A stretch of DNA of 16,182 bases from an uncultured Gammaproteobacteria bacterium. Lineage in GTDB: Bacteria; Pseudomonadota; Gammaproteobacteria; Pseudomonadales; Pseudohongiellaceae. Positions 1-7,307 of this stretch are shown here, one piece after another; position 1 is the first letter of the stretch; every line of letters starts with the position of its first letter. The DNA lies in the NCBI GenBank assembly GCA_903926285.1, contig CAIYIP010000526.1:1-16182 (forward strand). The letters are read 5' to 3'. The position numbers and the translations under genes were made by a program. Under the pieces are notes generated by a model that was given only the letters and a program-made list of their open reading frames with translations, did not search any database and was not told the DNA's origin.

Positions 1-234
1 CGCATCGAAAGTGCGATGCGGGAGTATTTTGCGATGCCGATAGGCTTGCGTATCGAAACCGGTCCACTGACAAGTGAGTCCCCCGCAGGTTTTAAACACC
101 GCAAGGAACAGGAACGCAAGCAACGCGCGCTAAAGCTCTTTACTGAAGATGCAGTGGTGCAGGAGCTGGTAGAACGCTTTGGAGCCGAGATTCAACACGA
201 ATCGATTACGCCTCTGACGCCCCAGGATTGGTAA
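1..234 (+). CDS. dnaX: DNA polymerase III subunit gamma/tau, C-terminal end (partial)
   Basis: The frame is open from the first base and stops with TAA at 232-234, giving 77 residues of the end of a longer protein. The pattern fits the C-terminal domain of tau: a strand region around PIGLRIETG, a basic Glu/Arg-rich helix (HRKEQERKQRA), then a helix containing VVQELVERFGAEI and a short tail. In DnaX this last domain binds the alpha polymerase subunit and ties the clamp loader to the replicase. The assignment also rests on context, because dnaX directly upstream of ybaB and recR is a very common gammaproteobacterial arrangement. The AAA+ clamp-loader part lies outside the window, so its motifs and any gamma frameshift site cannot be seen. 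The ATG at 16 is internal and not a real start. Confidence 0.85.
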   Translation, partial: RIESAMREYFAMPIGLRIETGPLTSESPAGFKHRKEQERKQRALKLFTEDAVVQELVERFGAEIQHESITPLTPQDW

Positions 235-281
235 TAACGTTAGTAATACTGTTGGTAACAACAAGATAAGTGAGGTCAACC

Positions 282-602
282 ATGGCAGACATGAGTCAAT
301 TGCTCAAGCAAGCCCAGAAAATGCAGGAACAAATGCAGAAGGCGCAGGAAGAACAGAGCCGGATGGAAGTTACTGGCGAGTCCGGTGCGGGCCTTGTGAA
401 GGTCACGATCAATGGCGAGCATGAAGTCAGGAAAGTCGCCCTTGATCCATCCTTGATGACAGAAGAACGCTCGCTGGTGGAAGACCTGATCGCTGCAGCG
501 ATGAATGCCGCAGTCAATAAAGTGGCGGATAATAACCGCTCCTCACTCGCCAATATGACGGCAGGACTCAATTTGCCGGAGGGCTTCAAGCTGCCGTTTT
601 AA
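282..602 (+). CDS. ybaB: YbaB/EbfC family nucleoid-associated protein
   Basis: This 106-residue protein matches the YbaB/EbfC family along its length. It has an N-terminal helix rich in Gln, Lys and Met (LLKQAQKMQEQMQKAQEE), the family core EVTGESGAGLVKVTINGEHEV, the DPSL stretch, and the C-terminal LPEGFKLPF, nearly identical in pattern to E. coli YbaB (109 residues). Family members form dimers shaped like tweezers and bind DNA without strong sequence preference. I chose ATG 282 because a GAGG at 272-275 sits six bases upstream. A GTG at 270 in the same frame would add four residues but would overlap that ribosome binding site. The gene lies between dnaX and recR, 47 bases after the dnaX stop, and is probably in their operon. 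Confidence 0.95.
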   Translation: MADMSQLLKQAQKMQEQMQKAQEEQSRMEVTGESGAGLVKVTINGEHEVRKVALDPSLMTEERSLVEDLIAAAMNAAVNKVADNNRSSLANMTAGLNLPEGFKLPF

Positions 603-616
603 GCAGCACTTTTATC

Positions 617-1240
617 ATGAATTACAGTCCTCTTATTCAACAACTGATCGACGCCTTCCGCCGCCTGCCAGGTGTCGGTAATAAATCAGCGCAGCGTATG
701 GTGCTGCATTTTCTTGAGCGCGATCGCGAAGGTGGTCGTAAGTTGGCCGCTGCCCTGGTTGCCGCCATGAATGGTATTGGCCATTGCGAGCAGTGCCGTA
801 CACTTTCTGAAAATGCGCTGTGCCATATCTGCGCGAATACCGGACGCGATCAGACCACTGTTTGTGTGGTCGAAACACCCGCCGACGTCATGGCTGTTGA
901 GCAAACTGCTTCATATCGTGGTGTTTATCATGTGCTGATGGGACATTTGTCTCCGATTGATGGCATTGGTCCTGAGACCCTGGGCATTGGAAACTTCGTC
1001 AACCGCGTTGTGCAGCACGATGTGAAGGAAGTGATTCTCGCCACCAATCCCACGGTAGAAGGTGAAGCAACGGCCTGGTATATCGCCGAACAGCTCAAAT
1101 TGCCGATATTGCAGGAGCGTGGCGTGAAAGTCAGCAGGATCGCCCATGGCGTGCCGATTGGTGGCGAGCTCGAATATATCGACGGCAGCACCTTGATGCA
1201 TGCGTTTGCCGGGCGCCACGCGATGACTACCGAAAAATAA
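617..1240 (+). CDS. recR: Recombination mediator protein RecR
   Basis: This 207-residue protein matches RecR (201 residues in E. coli) throughout. RecR works with RecO and RecF to load RecA on SSB-coated single-stranded gaps. Visible parts in order: a helix-hairpin-helix near residues 17-27 (LPGVGNKSAQR), a four-cysteine zinc finger with C57, C60, C69 and C72, and a Toprim domain from about residue 81 containing VVETPADVMAVEQT and TNPTVEGEATAWYIAE. The C-terminal region has the family signature RIAHGVPIGGELEYIDG followed by AGRH. The start ATG lies 14 bases after the ybaB stop. No strong ribosome binding site is visible, so translation may depend on coupling to ybaB. No key residue appears to be missing. 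Confidence 0.97.
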   Translation: MNYSPLIQQLIDAFRRLPGVGNKSAQRMVLHFLERDREGGRKLAAALVAAMNGIGHCEQCRTLSENALCHICANTGRDQTTVCVVETPADVMAVEQTASYRGVYHVLMGHLSPIDGIGPETLGIGNFVNRVVQHDVKEVILATNPTVEGEATAWYIAEQLKLPILQERGVKVSRIAHGVPIGGELEYIDGSTLMHAFAGRHAMTTEK

Positions 1241-1288
1241 ATTTCTCCCTATATCTGGCGCAGTACCAGCCAGCAGGATTACAGACTC

Positions 1289-2461
1289 GTGGACTTGGCC
1301 AAAATACCAGTAGCCGTAAATTTTACCCTGATCGACTCTGATGCTGGTTTGGCCGAGTGTTGCCTGCGCTGGCAAAAGGGCGAGGCTCTGGCGCTTGATA
1401 CAGAGTTCATGCGCGTGAGCACGTTTTACCCCAAGGTTGGCCTGATCCAGATTGCCGACGACAAGTTAATAACTCTTATTGATCCGTTGCAGATTAAAAA
1501 CTGGCAGCCTTTCAGTGAGCTCATGCTCGCACCCGGCCTGGTGAAAATTTTCCATTCGTGTTCTGAAGATCTGCTGGTATTTTTTTCGTTCCTTAAGCTA
1601 CTGCCGTTTCCGGTGTTTGATACGCAGATTGCGGGCTCGATTCTCAATGAAGGCATTTCGCTCAGTTACCAGAATCTTGTCAAAAAAGAATTCGACATTG
1701 AATTGCCGAAAGCTGAAACCCGTTCCGATTGGCTGCAGCGGCCTCTTACTGCCGAGCAGTTAGACTATGCTGCTCTCGATGTGGCTTTCCTGTATCGCAC
1801 ATGGCAGTCGCAAACCAGGGCTTTGCAGGCCTTGGGCAGGGAGCATTGGGTGAAGGAAGACTGTGCAAGGATACTGCAGCAATATGAATGCGAATTTACT
1901 GAAGATTTCACCGACTACTACCATAATTTCAAGGCGGGCTGGCAGCTAGGGCCGGAGCAATTACTGGCGCTGAAGTTACTGGCCGAATGGCGTGAGCAAA
2001 GAGCACGCAAACGCGATAAGCCGCGCAGCTGGATCATCAAGGACAATGCCTTATTTGCGATGGCGGCTGAGATGGTCAGCAACAAAAGCCAGCTCGCAAC
2101 GATTGAAGACGTGAGTGACAACTTCATTCGCTACGAAGGTGAGATGGTGCTCGACGTCATCCGGCAAGTGGGCGCCTCGCCTGATGGAGAGAGCCCAGAC
2201 CCAATTCCACGGCCACTGACTTCAACACAGAAAACCCGCCTCAAAAATGCGCAGGAATTGATTGAGAAGAAAGCGGTGGCAATGAACATCCCACACGAAA
2301 TGCTGGGGCGCAAGCGCACTTTGCTGGCCTTGCTGTATGCCCTGCAGCACCAGCGGGATGAAGGTGGCCAGACAGAGCTAAAACTTCCGGATGAACTTCG
2401 TGGTTGGCGTGGTCCTCTGTTGCTACAGGAACTCACCGAGGTATTAAAACCAAATGAGTGA
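1289..2461 (+). CDS. rnd: Ribonuclease D
   Basis: RNase D is a 3'-5' exoribonuclease that trims tRNA and other structured RNA 3' ends. The 390-residue product has the DEDDy exonuclease domain first: D37 and E39 in LDTEF, D94 in HSCSEDL, and Y160 with D164 in LDYAALDV. An HRDC domain follows at about residues 222-293, and a second HRDC-like helical region fills the C-terminus, which ends with the family pattern LRGWRGPLLLQEL. The length is close to E. coli RNase D (375). The start is GTG 1289, with AGGA at 1275-1278 ten bases upstream; no better ATG fits. The last eight bases overlap ycgL, so the two are likely translated together. The gene follows recR by 48 bases and may share its transcript. 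Confidence 0.95.
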   Translation: MDLAKIPVAVNFTLIDSDAGLAECCLRWQKGEALALDTEFMRVSTFYPKVGLIQIADDKLITLIDPLQIKNWQPFSELMLAPGLVKIFHSCSEDLLVFFSFLKLLPFPVFDTQIAGSILNEGISLSYQNLVKKEFDIELPKAETRSDWLQRPLTAEQLDYAALDVAFLYRTWQSQTRALQALGREHWVKEDCARILQQYECEFTEDFTDYYHNFKAGWQLGPEQLLALKLLAEWREQRARKRDKPRSWIIKDNALFAMAAEMVSNKSQLATIEDVSDNFIRYEGEMVLDVIRQVGASPDGESPDPIPRPLTSTQKTRLKNAQELIEKKAVAMNIPHEMLGRKRTLLALLYALQHQRDEGGQTELKLPDELRGWRGPLLLQELTEVLKPNE

Positions 2462-2732
2462 CCACAAGCCGCTGATTTGCACGATCTACCGCAGCAATCG
2501 CGAACGCGAGATGTATATTTATGTGAAGCGTGACGAGGGGCTGTCACGGCTACCCGAAGAATTGCTCGCGCGTCTTGGCACTACCTCTGAAGTCATGACA
2601 ATCAAACTTACTCCCGGGCGCAAGCTGGCGCGCGCTAAGGCTTCTGAAGTACTGGCAGCGATTGCAGCGAAAGGCTTCTACATGCAGTTGCCTCCCGAAA
2701 TACATCCTGCTGTATTTACGATGGGGGAATAG
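2454..2732 (+). CDS. ycgL: YcgL domain-containing protein
   Basis: This 92-residue protein matches the YcgL family (DUF709). It has the characteristic opening ICTIYRSNREREMYIYV, then LSRLPEELLARLG, a basic KLTPGRKLARAK stretch, and GFYMQLPPE near the end. The family has a small alpha/beta fold of unknown biochemical function. The start ATG lies inside the end of rnd (eight bases overlap), which suggests translational coupling. The protein is shorter than E. coli YcgL (108 residues), lacking part of both ends, but the conserved core is complete. In E. coli ycgL is near ycgN; here they are adjacent, which supports a linked role for the two. Confidence 0.93.
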   Translation: MSDHKPLICTIYRSNREREMYIYVKRDEGLSRLPEELLARLGTTSEVMTIKLTPGRKLARAKASEVLAAIAAKGFYMQLPPEIHPAVFTMGE

Positions 2733-2736
2733 GCTG

Positions 2737-3180
2737 ATGAGCGAACTGCCGTTCTGGGAACAAAAAACCTTGTCAGAGATGACTCGCAGCGAATGGGAAT
2801 CCTTGTGTGATGGCTGCGGCAAATGCTGCCTGCACAAACTGGAAGACGACACGAGTGGTGAGATGTATTACACACGTGTGGTCTGTCGTTACCTTGAGCA
2901 GAAGCAATGTCGCTGCACGGTATACACCAAGCGCAAGAAACTGGTGCCCACGTGTGTGGTCATGGAACCAGGCGAGCTCGATAATCTGTATTTCATGCCG
3001 TCAACCTGTGCGTATCGCGTGCTCGCCGAAGGCAAGGGGCTGCCGATCTGGCATCCCCTTATAGCCGGTGATCGCAAGGCCATGATCGCCAGCGACAACA
3101 CGATCACAGGCAAAGTGATTTCTGATGAATTTGTCCACGAAGATGGACTTGAGGAACACATTGTCCATTGGGTGAAATAG
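2737..3180 (+). CDS. ycgN: YcgN family cysteine cluster protein (UPF0260)
   Basis: This 147-residue protein matches YcgN (153 residues in E. coli). The N-terminus has the family block PFWEQKTLSEMTRSEWESL, then a cysteine cluster CDGCGKCC near residues 25-32, with further cysteines in VVCRYLEQKQCRCTVY, PTCVV and STCAYR. Cysteine spacing of this type suggests a metal or Fe-S site as in the CxxCxxCC superfamily, but the ligand is not established. The C-terminal part keeps LAEGKGLPIWHPL and ends with a tryptophan-containing tail. I placed the start at ATG 2737, four bases after the ycgL stop, because homology begins there and GGGGGAA at the end of ycgL can act as the ribosome binding site. The longer frame back to 2662 overlaps ycgL and shows no family similarity. 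Confidence 0.94.
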   Translation: MSELPFWEQKTLSEMTRSEWESLCDGCGKCCLHKLEDDTSGEMYYTRVVCRYLEQKQCRCTVYTKRKKLVPTCVVMEPGELDNLYFMPSTCAYRVLAEGKGLPIWHPLIAGDRKAMIASDNTITGKVISDEFVHEDGLEEHIVHWVK

Positions 3181-3243
3181 CGGTTTTGCCAAGGCAATAC
3201 TCTTTCATACCGATGTTTCTCTTCGCTACTTGAGAGGTACAAC

Positions 3244-3783
3244 ATGGCACTTGGTGCCACCATTTATCTGTTCAATATCGACCTCGCTGATTCCGATCGC
3301 GGAGTTTACGAGACACTCGAACTACGTGTGGCGCGGCATCCTTCCGAAACCGCCGACTATATGCTGACGCGGGTGTTGGCCTATTGTTGCGAATACAGTG
3401 AAGGCCTGGCATTTTCCAGTGGTATTGCTGATCCTGATGAACCCTCCATCGCACTCAGGGACCTCACCGGCAAACTGCTACTCTGGATTGAAATTGGTAC
3501 ACCAGATGCGGCTCGTTTGCATAAAGCCAGCAAGGCTTCGCCTCGTGTTGTGGTTTACTCCCACAAGGATGCTGTGCTGCTCGCAACGCGGCTTACCGGC
3601 GCAAAAATTCATCGTGCAGCAGAAATAGAACTTTATGCGCTCGACAAGGAATGGCTTGGGAGTGTGGTGAAAAAACTCGAGCGGCGCATGCGTCTCGCGC
3701 TCACGATATCGGAGCGGCACCTGTATCTGTCGGTGGCGGATGAAACTTTTTCAACCGTAATAGAACGGATAGCTCTAGCCTGA
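3244..3783 (+). CDS. yaeQ: YaeQ family protein
   Basis: This 179-residue protein matches YaeQ (181 residues in E. coli) from end to end. It opens with MALGATIYLFNIDLADSDRG, followed by the family signature ARHPSETADYMLTRVLAY, then LAFSSGIADPDEPSIAL, LLWIEIGTPDAARLHKASK, and a C-terminal LTISERHLYLSVAD strand region. YaeQ adopts a PD-(D/E)XK nuclease-like fold in solved structures; its cellular role is not settled, though E. coli YaeQ was first reported as able to compensate for loss of RfaH. The start ATG has a good ribosome binding site, GAGAGG at 3232-3237, six bases upstream. It is 63 bases after ycgN and could be in the same transcript or have its own promoter, which I cannot pick out. 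Confidence 0.95.
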   Translation: MALGATIYLFNIDLADSDRGVYETLELRVARHPSETADYMLTRVLAYCCEYSEGLAFSSGIADPDEPSIALRDLTGKLLLWIEIGTPDAARLHKASKASPRVVVYSHKDAVLLATRLTGAKIHRAAEIELYALDKEWLGSVVKKLERRMRLALTISERHLYLSVADETFSTVIERIALA

Positions 3784-3800
3784 TACTATTTTTCACGAGT

Positions 3801-3825
3801 GCCTGCTCAGATATGATGCGCAGGC
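3801..3825 (+). terminator. Weak hairpin after yaeQ
   Basis: GCCTGC (3801-3806) and GCAGGC (3820-3825) can form a 6-bp GC-rich stem with a 13-base loop, about 20 bases after the yaeQ stop. Only three T residues follow shortly after, so it is at best a weak intrinsic terminator and may instead be an mRNA structure ahead of the next gene. Confidence 0.2.
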
Positions 3826-3846
3826 CTGTTTACGAGAGTCGATCTG

Positions 3847-4191
3847 ATGGAAGCGCGTGATTACCTGATTGCCTGGATACTTTACGGCCTTGCTGCCGTA
3901 ATCATGAGCATCATCGCGTGGGTGGTGTTCAGACGTTATCTGTGGCGTGAACTGGCTTATCTACTGGAATGCTGGTTACTTGCCATTTTTTTTACGCCGA
4001 CGCGGGTGCTGGTTGAACAGGAAATTATGGCACCGGCAATCATCGTGTTTGCTATGGACACTGTTACTATTGATCCTACCGCGGGGATTCGAGCATTGAT
4101 TCCTTTGGTCATGGCCATGGCGGGAATGCTGGTAGCAGCTGTCGTGCTCAGCATTGTGTACCGGGTCAGAATGCGCCGAGTGGATCGATAA
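3847..4191 (+). CDS. Small membrane protein of unknown function
   Basis: I do not recognise this 114-residue protein. It has a hydrophobic segment at about residues 6-28 (starting YLIAWILYGL), a second less clear one at about 36-57 with FFTPTRVLVEQE, and a third at about 84-106 (LIPLVMAMAGMLVAAVVLSIVY), ending in a basic tail RVRMRRVDR. The basic residues after segment 1 (RRYLWRE) and at the C-terminus suggest both face the cytoplasm. That needs an even number of crossings between them, so segment 2 probably spans the membrane too. A ribosome binding site GAGAG at 3834-3838 lies eight bases before the ATG, and codon use resembles the neighbours, so it looks like a real gene. It sits 63 bases after yaeQ on the same strand. 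No enzymatic motif is visible. Confidence 0.75.
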   Translation: MEARDYLIAWILYGLAAVIMSIIAWVVFRRYLWRELAYLLECWLLAIFFTPTRVLVEQEIMAPAIIVFAMDTVTIDPTAGIRALIPLVMAMAGMLVAAVVLSIVYRVRMRRVDR

Positions 4192-4340
4192 TGGTCATTT
4201 TGGTGCATAAGCAAGACCTCACCCAGCGTTACAAAATCTATACAAATACCTTTGCCAAAACCGTTAAAAAGTGTTTTTCCCCGCTTTGAGTTAGGTTAGC
4301 CTAGCCTGCGTAGTTATTAAAAATAAAATAGGTCTGTTTG

Positions 4341-7292
4341 ATGGGGGCATGGTCTACGTTACGCGCACTGCTGATTCCCGCTGCGTTCATTTTTGCATGT
4401 CTTTGTTCACTGGCAAATGCCGCCGATCAAGGTATGACCGTATTGCCCTCGAAAAGTCTGGATGGCAAGGTTTATTCTGCCCGTTTCAGCGCCGGACTTT
4501 CGCTTGATAACGGCCAGAGTTTTCGCGCCACGGCCAATACCAACGATAACCTCCTCATTCGGGCTTCCATAACGCCTGATCCAGCTCACGTCGGGATGAC
4601 GGGTGATATTTTTATTGTTGAAAACATTGGCAACAGCTTTTTCATGCGAACAAGCAGCGGGATTTTTGTACCGTGGAGCTTCAAACCGGCCGAGCTTGTA
4701 CCAGCACTTGAAAATGTCACGCTGACGTCAACCCTGGTCATTGATGCCTACAAAGGTAAAATCGCCACGGCGGGCACACATGCCATCTTTGTTGCCTATT
4801 TGCCAGGTGATGGTCGGAGCCTGGTTTATACGTCGGCACCGTTAACGTTTAATGTAGCGGGTGCTGTCGATGTGTTGTCCCATTTTGAAGACGCACTGTT
4901 TGACAATATGGTGCTCAAAAGATGCGTTTTGTGCCATGTCAAAGGCGGAATTGCTGACGGCAGGACCGAACTGATCTTTATCAATGACAGCAACCTGAGC
5001 TGGGAAAATTTCGATATCTTCAAAGCTTTTTTTGGCAAAAAACCCGATGCGTACAACTACATCCTGTCGAAGGTGAGTGGGGGCAACGGTCATGCGGGGG
5101 GCATCCAGTTACCACTGGGCAGTAGTGACTACAAGAGTATGGCAGATTTTCTGGTGATGCTCGAAGGAGGCGGCGGTGGTGGAGGTATTGCTACACCTGA
5201 TTCTGTTGCCATGTTTTTTACTGGCGTCAATTTTCAGAACAATACGAAAACCCTGCGCCGCGCAGCCATGCTGCTCGCCGGTCGGGCTCCCACAGTAGAA
5301 GAGCAGAGTGCAGTAGCAAGTGGCCACTACCAAACGTTGCGTACCGTCTTGCGCAATTTAATGCAGGGCGAAAACTTCCATGCTTTTTTGAAGGATGCTG
5401 CGAACGACCGCTTGCTGATCCGGGGGATCCCGATTTTTAATCCGCTAGCTGAATGCCCACAGTGCTTCCCTGCATTTTCAAGTAAATATACGGAACTCGA
5501 ACGCATGGGCATGACTACAGGGAAGACTGCGGTGGTCAGGCAGTATGCCACTGGGCTTGATTACAACATGCGCGAGTCTGCGCTCGAGTTGATTGCTTCG
5601 GTAGTGGAGAAAGACAAACCTTATTCGGAAATTCTCACGGCGGACTACGTCATGATGAATCCATACATGAATCAGGCGGCGCAAGGTACCGCCAGCTTTG
5701 CTTCTGACAAACCTGCTGAATTTCAGCCTGGAAAGATACTGGGTTACTACCGGCAGGATGAGTCAATGAAGCGCGAACCTCAGCCCGGTTTTACGTTCCA
5801 GAAGGTAGTCGATCCTGGCAATCTGCGAACCTCGTATCCGCATACAGGAATACTCAATGACCTGGGCTTTCTGGCGCGCTATCCCTCCACAACCACAAAT
5901 CGCAATCGCGCACGTGCACGTTGGACTTTCTATAATTTCCTGGGTGTTGATATTGAGCAGTCAGCACAGCGCACGACAGATCCTGCAGCGCTGACAGATA
6001 CCAACAATCCCACGCTGAACAATCCGAGTTGTATGGTGTGTCATGAAATCATGGATCCGGTTGCCGGCGCATTCCAGGATTTTGGCTTTGGTGGTTTTTA
6101 CAAAATCCGCCTCGGTGGCCTTGATTCTCTCGACAACATTTACGTCAACCAGAAAAACGCCGGTGCCCTTTATCAACCAGGCGACACCTGGTACCGGGAC
6201 ATGCGTGTGCCTGGTTTCAACCAACTGGTTGCTCCGCAATCTCCGGGTTCGCTGCGCTGGCTGGCAAATCATATTGTTACCGATAAACGTTTTGCGACTG
6301 CCACGGTACGTTTCTGGTGGCCAGCCATCATTGGCAGGGAATTGCTGAAGCCGCCGGAAGTTGCTACTGATTCCGACTATCTGCCTATGCTTTCGGCGTA
6401 CGAAGCGCAGGAAGCGACGATCAATTCCCTTGCCACTGGTTTTGTGGACTCGGGGTTTAACGTAAAAGTTTTGCTGACTGACCTGTTGCTCAGTGCATGG
6501 TTCCGAGCGGAGACTATCGATCCCGCGAAGGTAAACTCCGTACAAATGCGCTCGCATCAATTGGCGGGTTTGGGCAATGAGAGACTTCTCACACCGGAAC
6601 AGCTGGGCAGAAAGACCCAAATGCTGACCGGTTTTAACTGGAACGGAAATGAAGACCTGGTTCTCGGTTTCACCAATACCGGTCTGGAAAACGCTTATCG
6701 CTTGCTTTATGGCGGCATCGACAGCGAGGGGGTGGTGAGCAGAACAAGAGTCATAACGCCGCTCATGAGTGCAGTTGCACAAACGCATGCGCTCGAAAGT
6801 GTATGTCCAATTGTCATGGCTGAATTTATTTTGAGTGATGCGCAGCGCAAGTTGTTTAATGGCATTGATGAAAGTATTACTCCGTCAACCGCGCATGGTG
6901 CTTTGCTGATACGTAACAAACTCGTACAACTCCATCAACTTCTATTGGGGCAGGCTGTTGCTGGCGACTCGCTGGAAATAAATGCACTGTATGATTTATT
7001 GCTGCAAACGTGGGAAGCAAAGCGCAACAGTACGCTCAACAAGAACCTGTATCAGGCTGACAACTCCTGCAATGAGTGGAGCACCGACCCTGATTATGCG
7101 GACTATGTTGGTTACCCTGGGCAGGCCCGCATTTTGCTGACATCCGCAGAAGGTTATCAGCGGTATCACTACGACTTTGCGAATATCAATTCATGGCTGC
7201 ACGCAATGGCAACTGACCCGTTCTACATGAAACAAACGTGGGTTGTCATAATGACCTACTACATGACTCACTATAATTATTTATACGAGTAA
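4341..7292 (+). CDS. Exported protein with two CXXCH motifs and DUF1592/DUF1588-like regions
   Basis: This 983-residue protein starts with a Sec signal peptide (hydrophobic core about residues 9-24, probable cleavage after SLANA at 27). Residues 30-173 look like a beta-rich domain. A first CXXCH motif follows (CVLCH, 195-199), then a run of seven glycines near 276-282 acting as a linker. Residues about 303-360 resemble DUF1549-type helices (LRRAAMLLAGRAPTVEE). A DUF1592-like stretch follows near 502-536, and a DUF1588-like block contains the second CXXCH (CMVCHEIMDPVAGAFQDFGF, from 564). CXXCH usually attaches haem c, so a periplasmic or surface cytochrome is likely, but haem has not been shown for most of these families. 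A TTG at 4338 precedes the chosen ATG; AGGTC at 4330-4334 could serve as ribosome binding site. The gene is 15 bases from the DUF1501 gene, and the two form an operon. Substrate unknown. Confidence 0.85.
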   Translation: MGAWSTLRALLIPAAFIFACLCSLANAADQGMTVLPSKSLDGKVYSARFSAGLSLDNGQSFRATANTNDNLLIRASITPDPAHVGMTGDIFIVENIGNSFFMRTSSGIFVPWSFKPAELVPALENVTLTSTLVIDAYKGKIATAGTHAIFVAYLPGDGRSLVYTSAPLTFNVAGAVDVLSHFEDALFDNMVLKRCVLCHVKGGIADGRTELIFINDSNLSWENFDIFKAFFGKKPDAYNYILSKVSGGNGHAGGIQLPLGSSDYKSMADFLVMLEGGGGGGGIATPDSVAMFFTGVNFQNNTKTLRRAAMLLAGRAPTVEEQSAVASGHYQTLRTVLRNLMQGENFHAFLKDAANDRLLIRGIPIFNPLAECPQCFPAFSSKYTELERMGMTTGKTAVVRQYATGLDYNMRESALELIASVVEKDKPYSEILTADYVMMNPYMNQAAQGTASFASDKPAEFQPGKILGYYRQDESMKREPQPGFTFQKVVDPGNLRTSYPHTGILNDLGFLARYPSTTTNRNRARARWTFYNFLGVDIEQSAQRTTDPAALTDTNNPTLNNPSCMVCHEIMDPVAGAFQDFGFGGFYKIRLGGLDSLDNIYVNQKNAGALYQPGDTWYRDMRVPGFNQLVAPQSPGSLRWLANHIVTDKRFATATVRFWWPAIIGRELLKPPEVATDSDYLPMLSAYEAQEATINSLATGFVDSGFNVKVLLTDLLLSAWFRAETIDPAKVNSVQMRSHQLAGLGNERLLTPEQLGRKTQMLTGFNWNGNEDLVLGFTNTGLENAYRLLYGGIDSEGVVSRTRVITPLMSAVAQTHALESVCPIVMAEFILSDAQRKLFNGIDESITPSTAHGALLIRNKLVQLHQLLLGQAVAGDSLEINALYDLLLQTWEAKRNSTLNKNLYQADNSCNEWSTDPDYADYVGYPGQARILLTSAEGYQRYHYDFANINSWLHAMATDPFYMKQTWVVIMTYYMTHYNYLYE

Positions 7293-7294
7293 GG

Positions 7295-7299
7295 CGGAG
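7295..7299 (+). promoter_or_regulatory. Ribosome binding site that fixes the TTG start of the DUF1501 gene
   Basis: CGGAG at 7295-7299 is eight bases before TTG 7308. The Tat signal begins right after this TTG and no ATG or GTG in frame precedes it, so the site decides a rare start codon. Confidence 0.7.
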
Positions 7300-7307
7300 T
7301 TCCAAAA

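Noticed and set aside
2662..2736. Longer N-terminus for YcgN
   Set aside because: The extra 25 residues are encoded inside ycgL and show no family similarity; ATG 2737 follows a good ribosome binding site.
3186..3197. TTGCC-AA-GGCAA palindrome after ycgN as a terminator
   Set aside because: The two-base loop is too short for a hairpin and no T-run follows.
4286..4320. Possible promoter TTGAGT with an AT-rich -10 before the CXXCH protein gene
   Set aside because: No -10 hexamer with a proper spacer and good match can be singled out in the AT-rich stretch, so I do not claim it, although a promoter in 4192-4340 is expected.
5961..6788. 275-codon open frame on the minus strand inside the CXXCH protein gene
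   Set aside because: It is antisense to a gene with clear domains, has no family similarity and an odd composition rich in Arg, His and Cys, as expected of a shadow frame.
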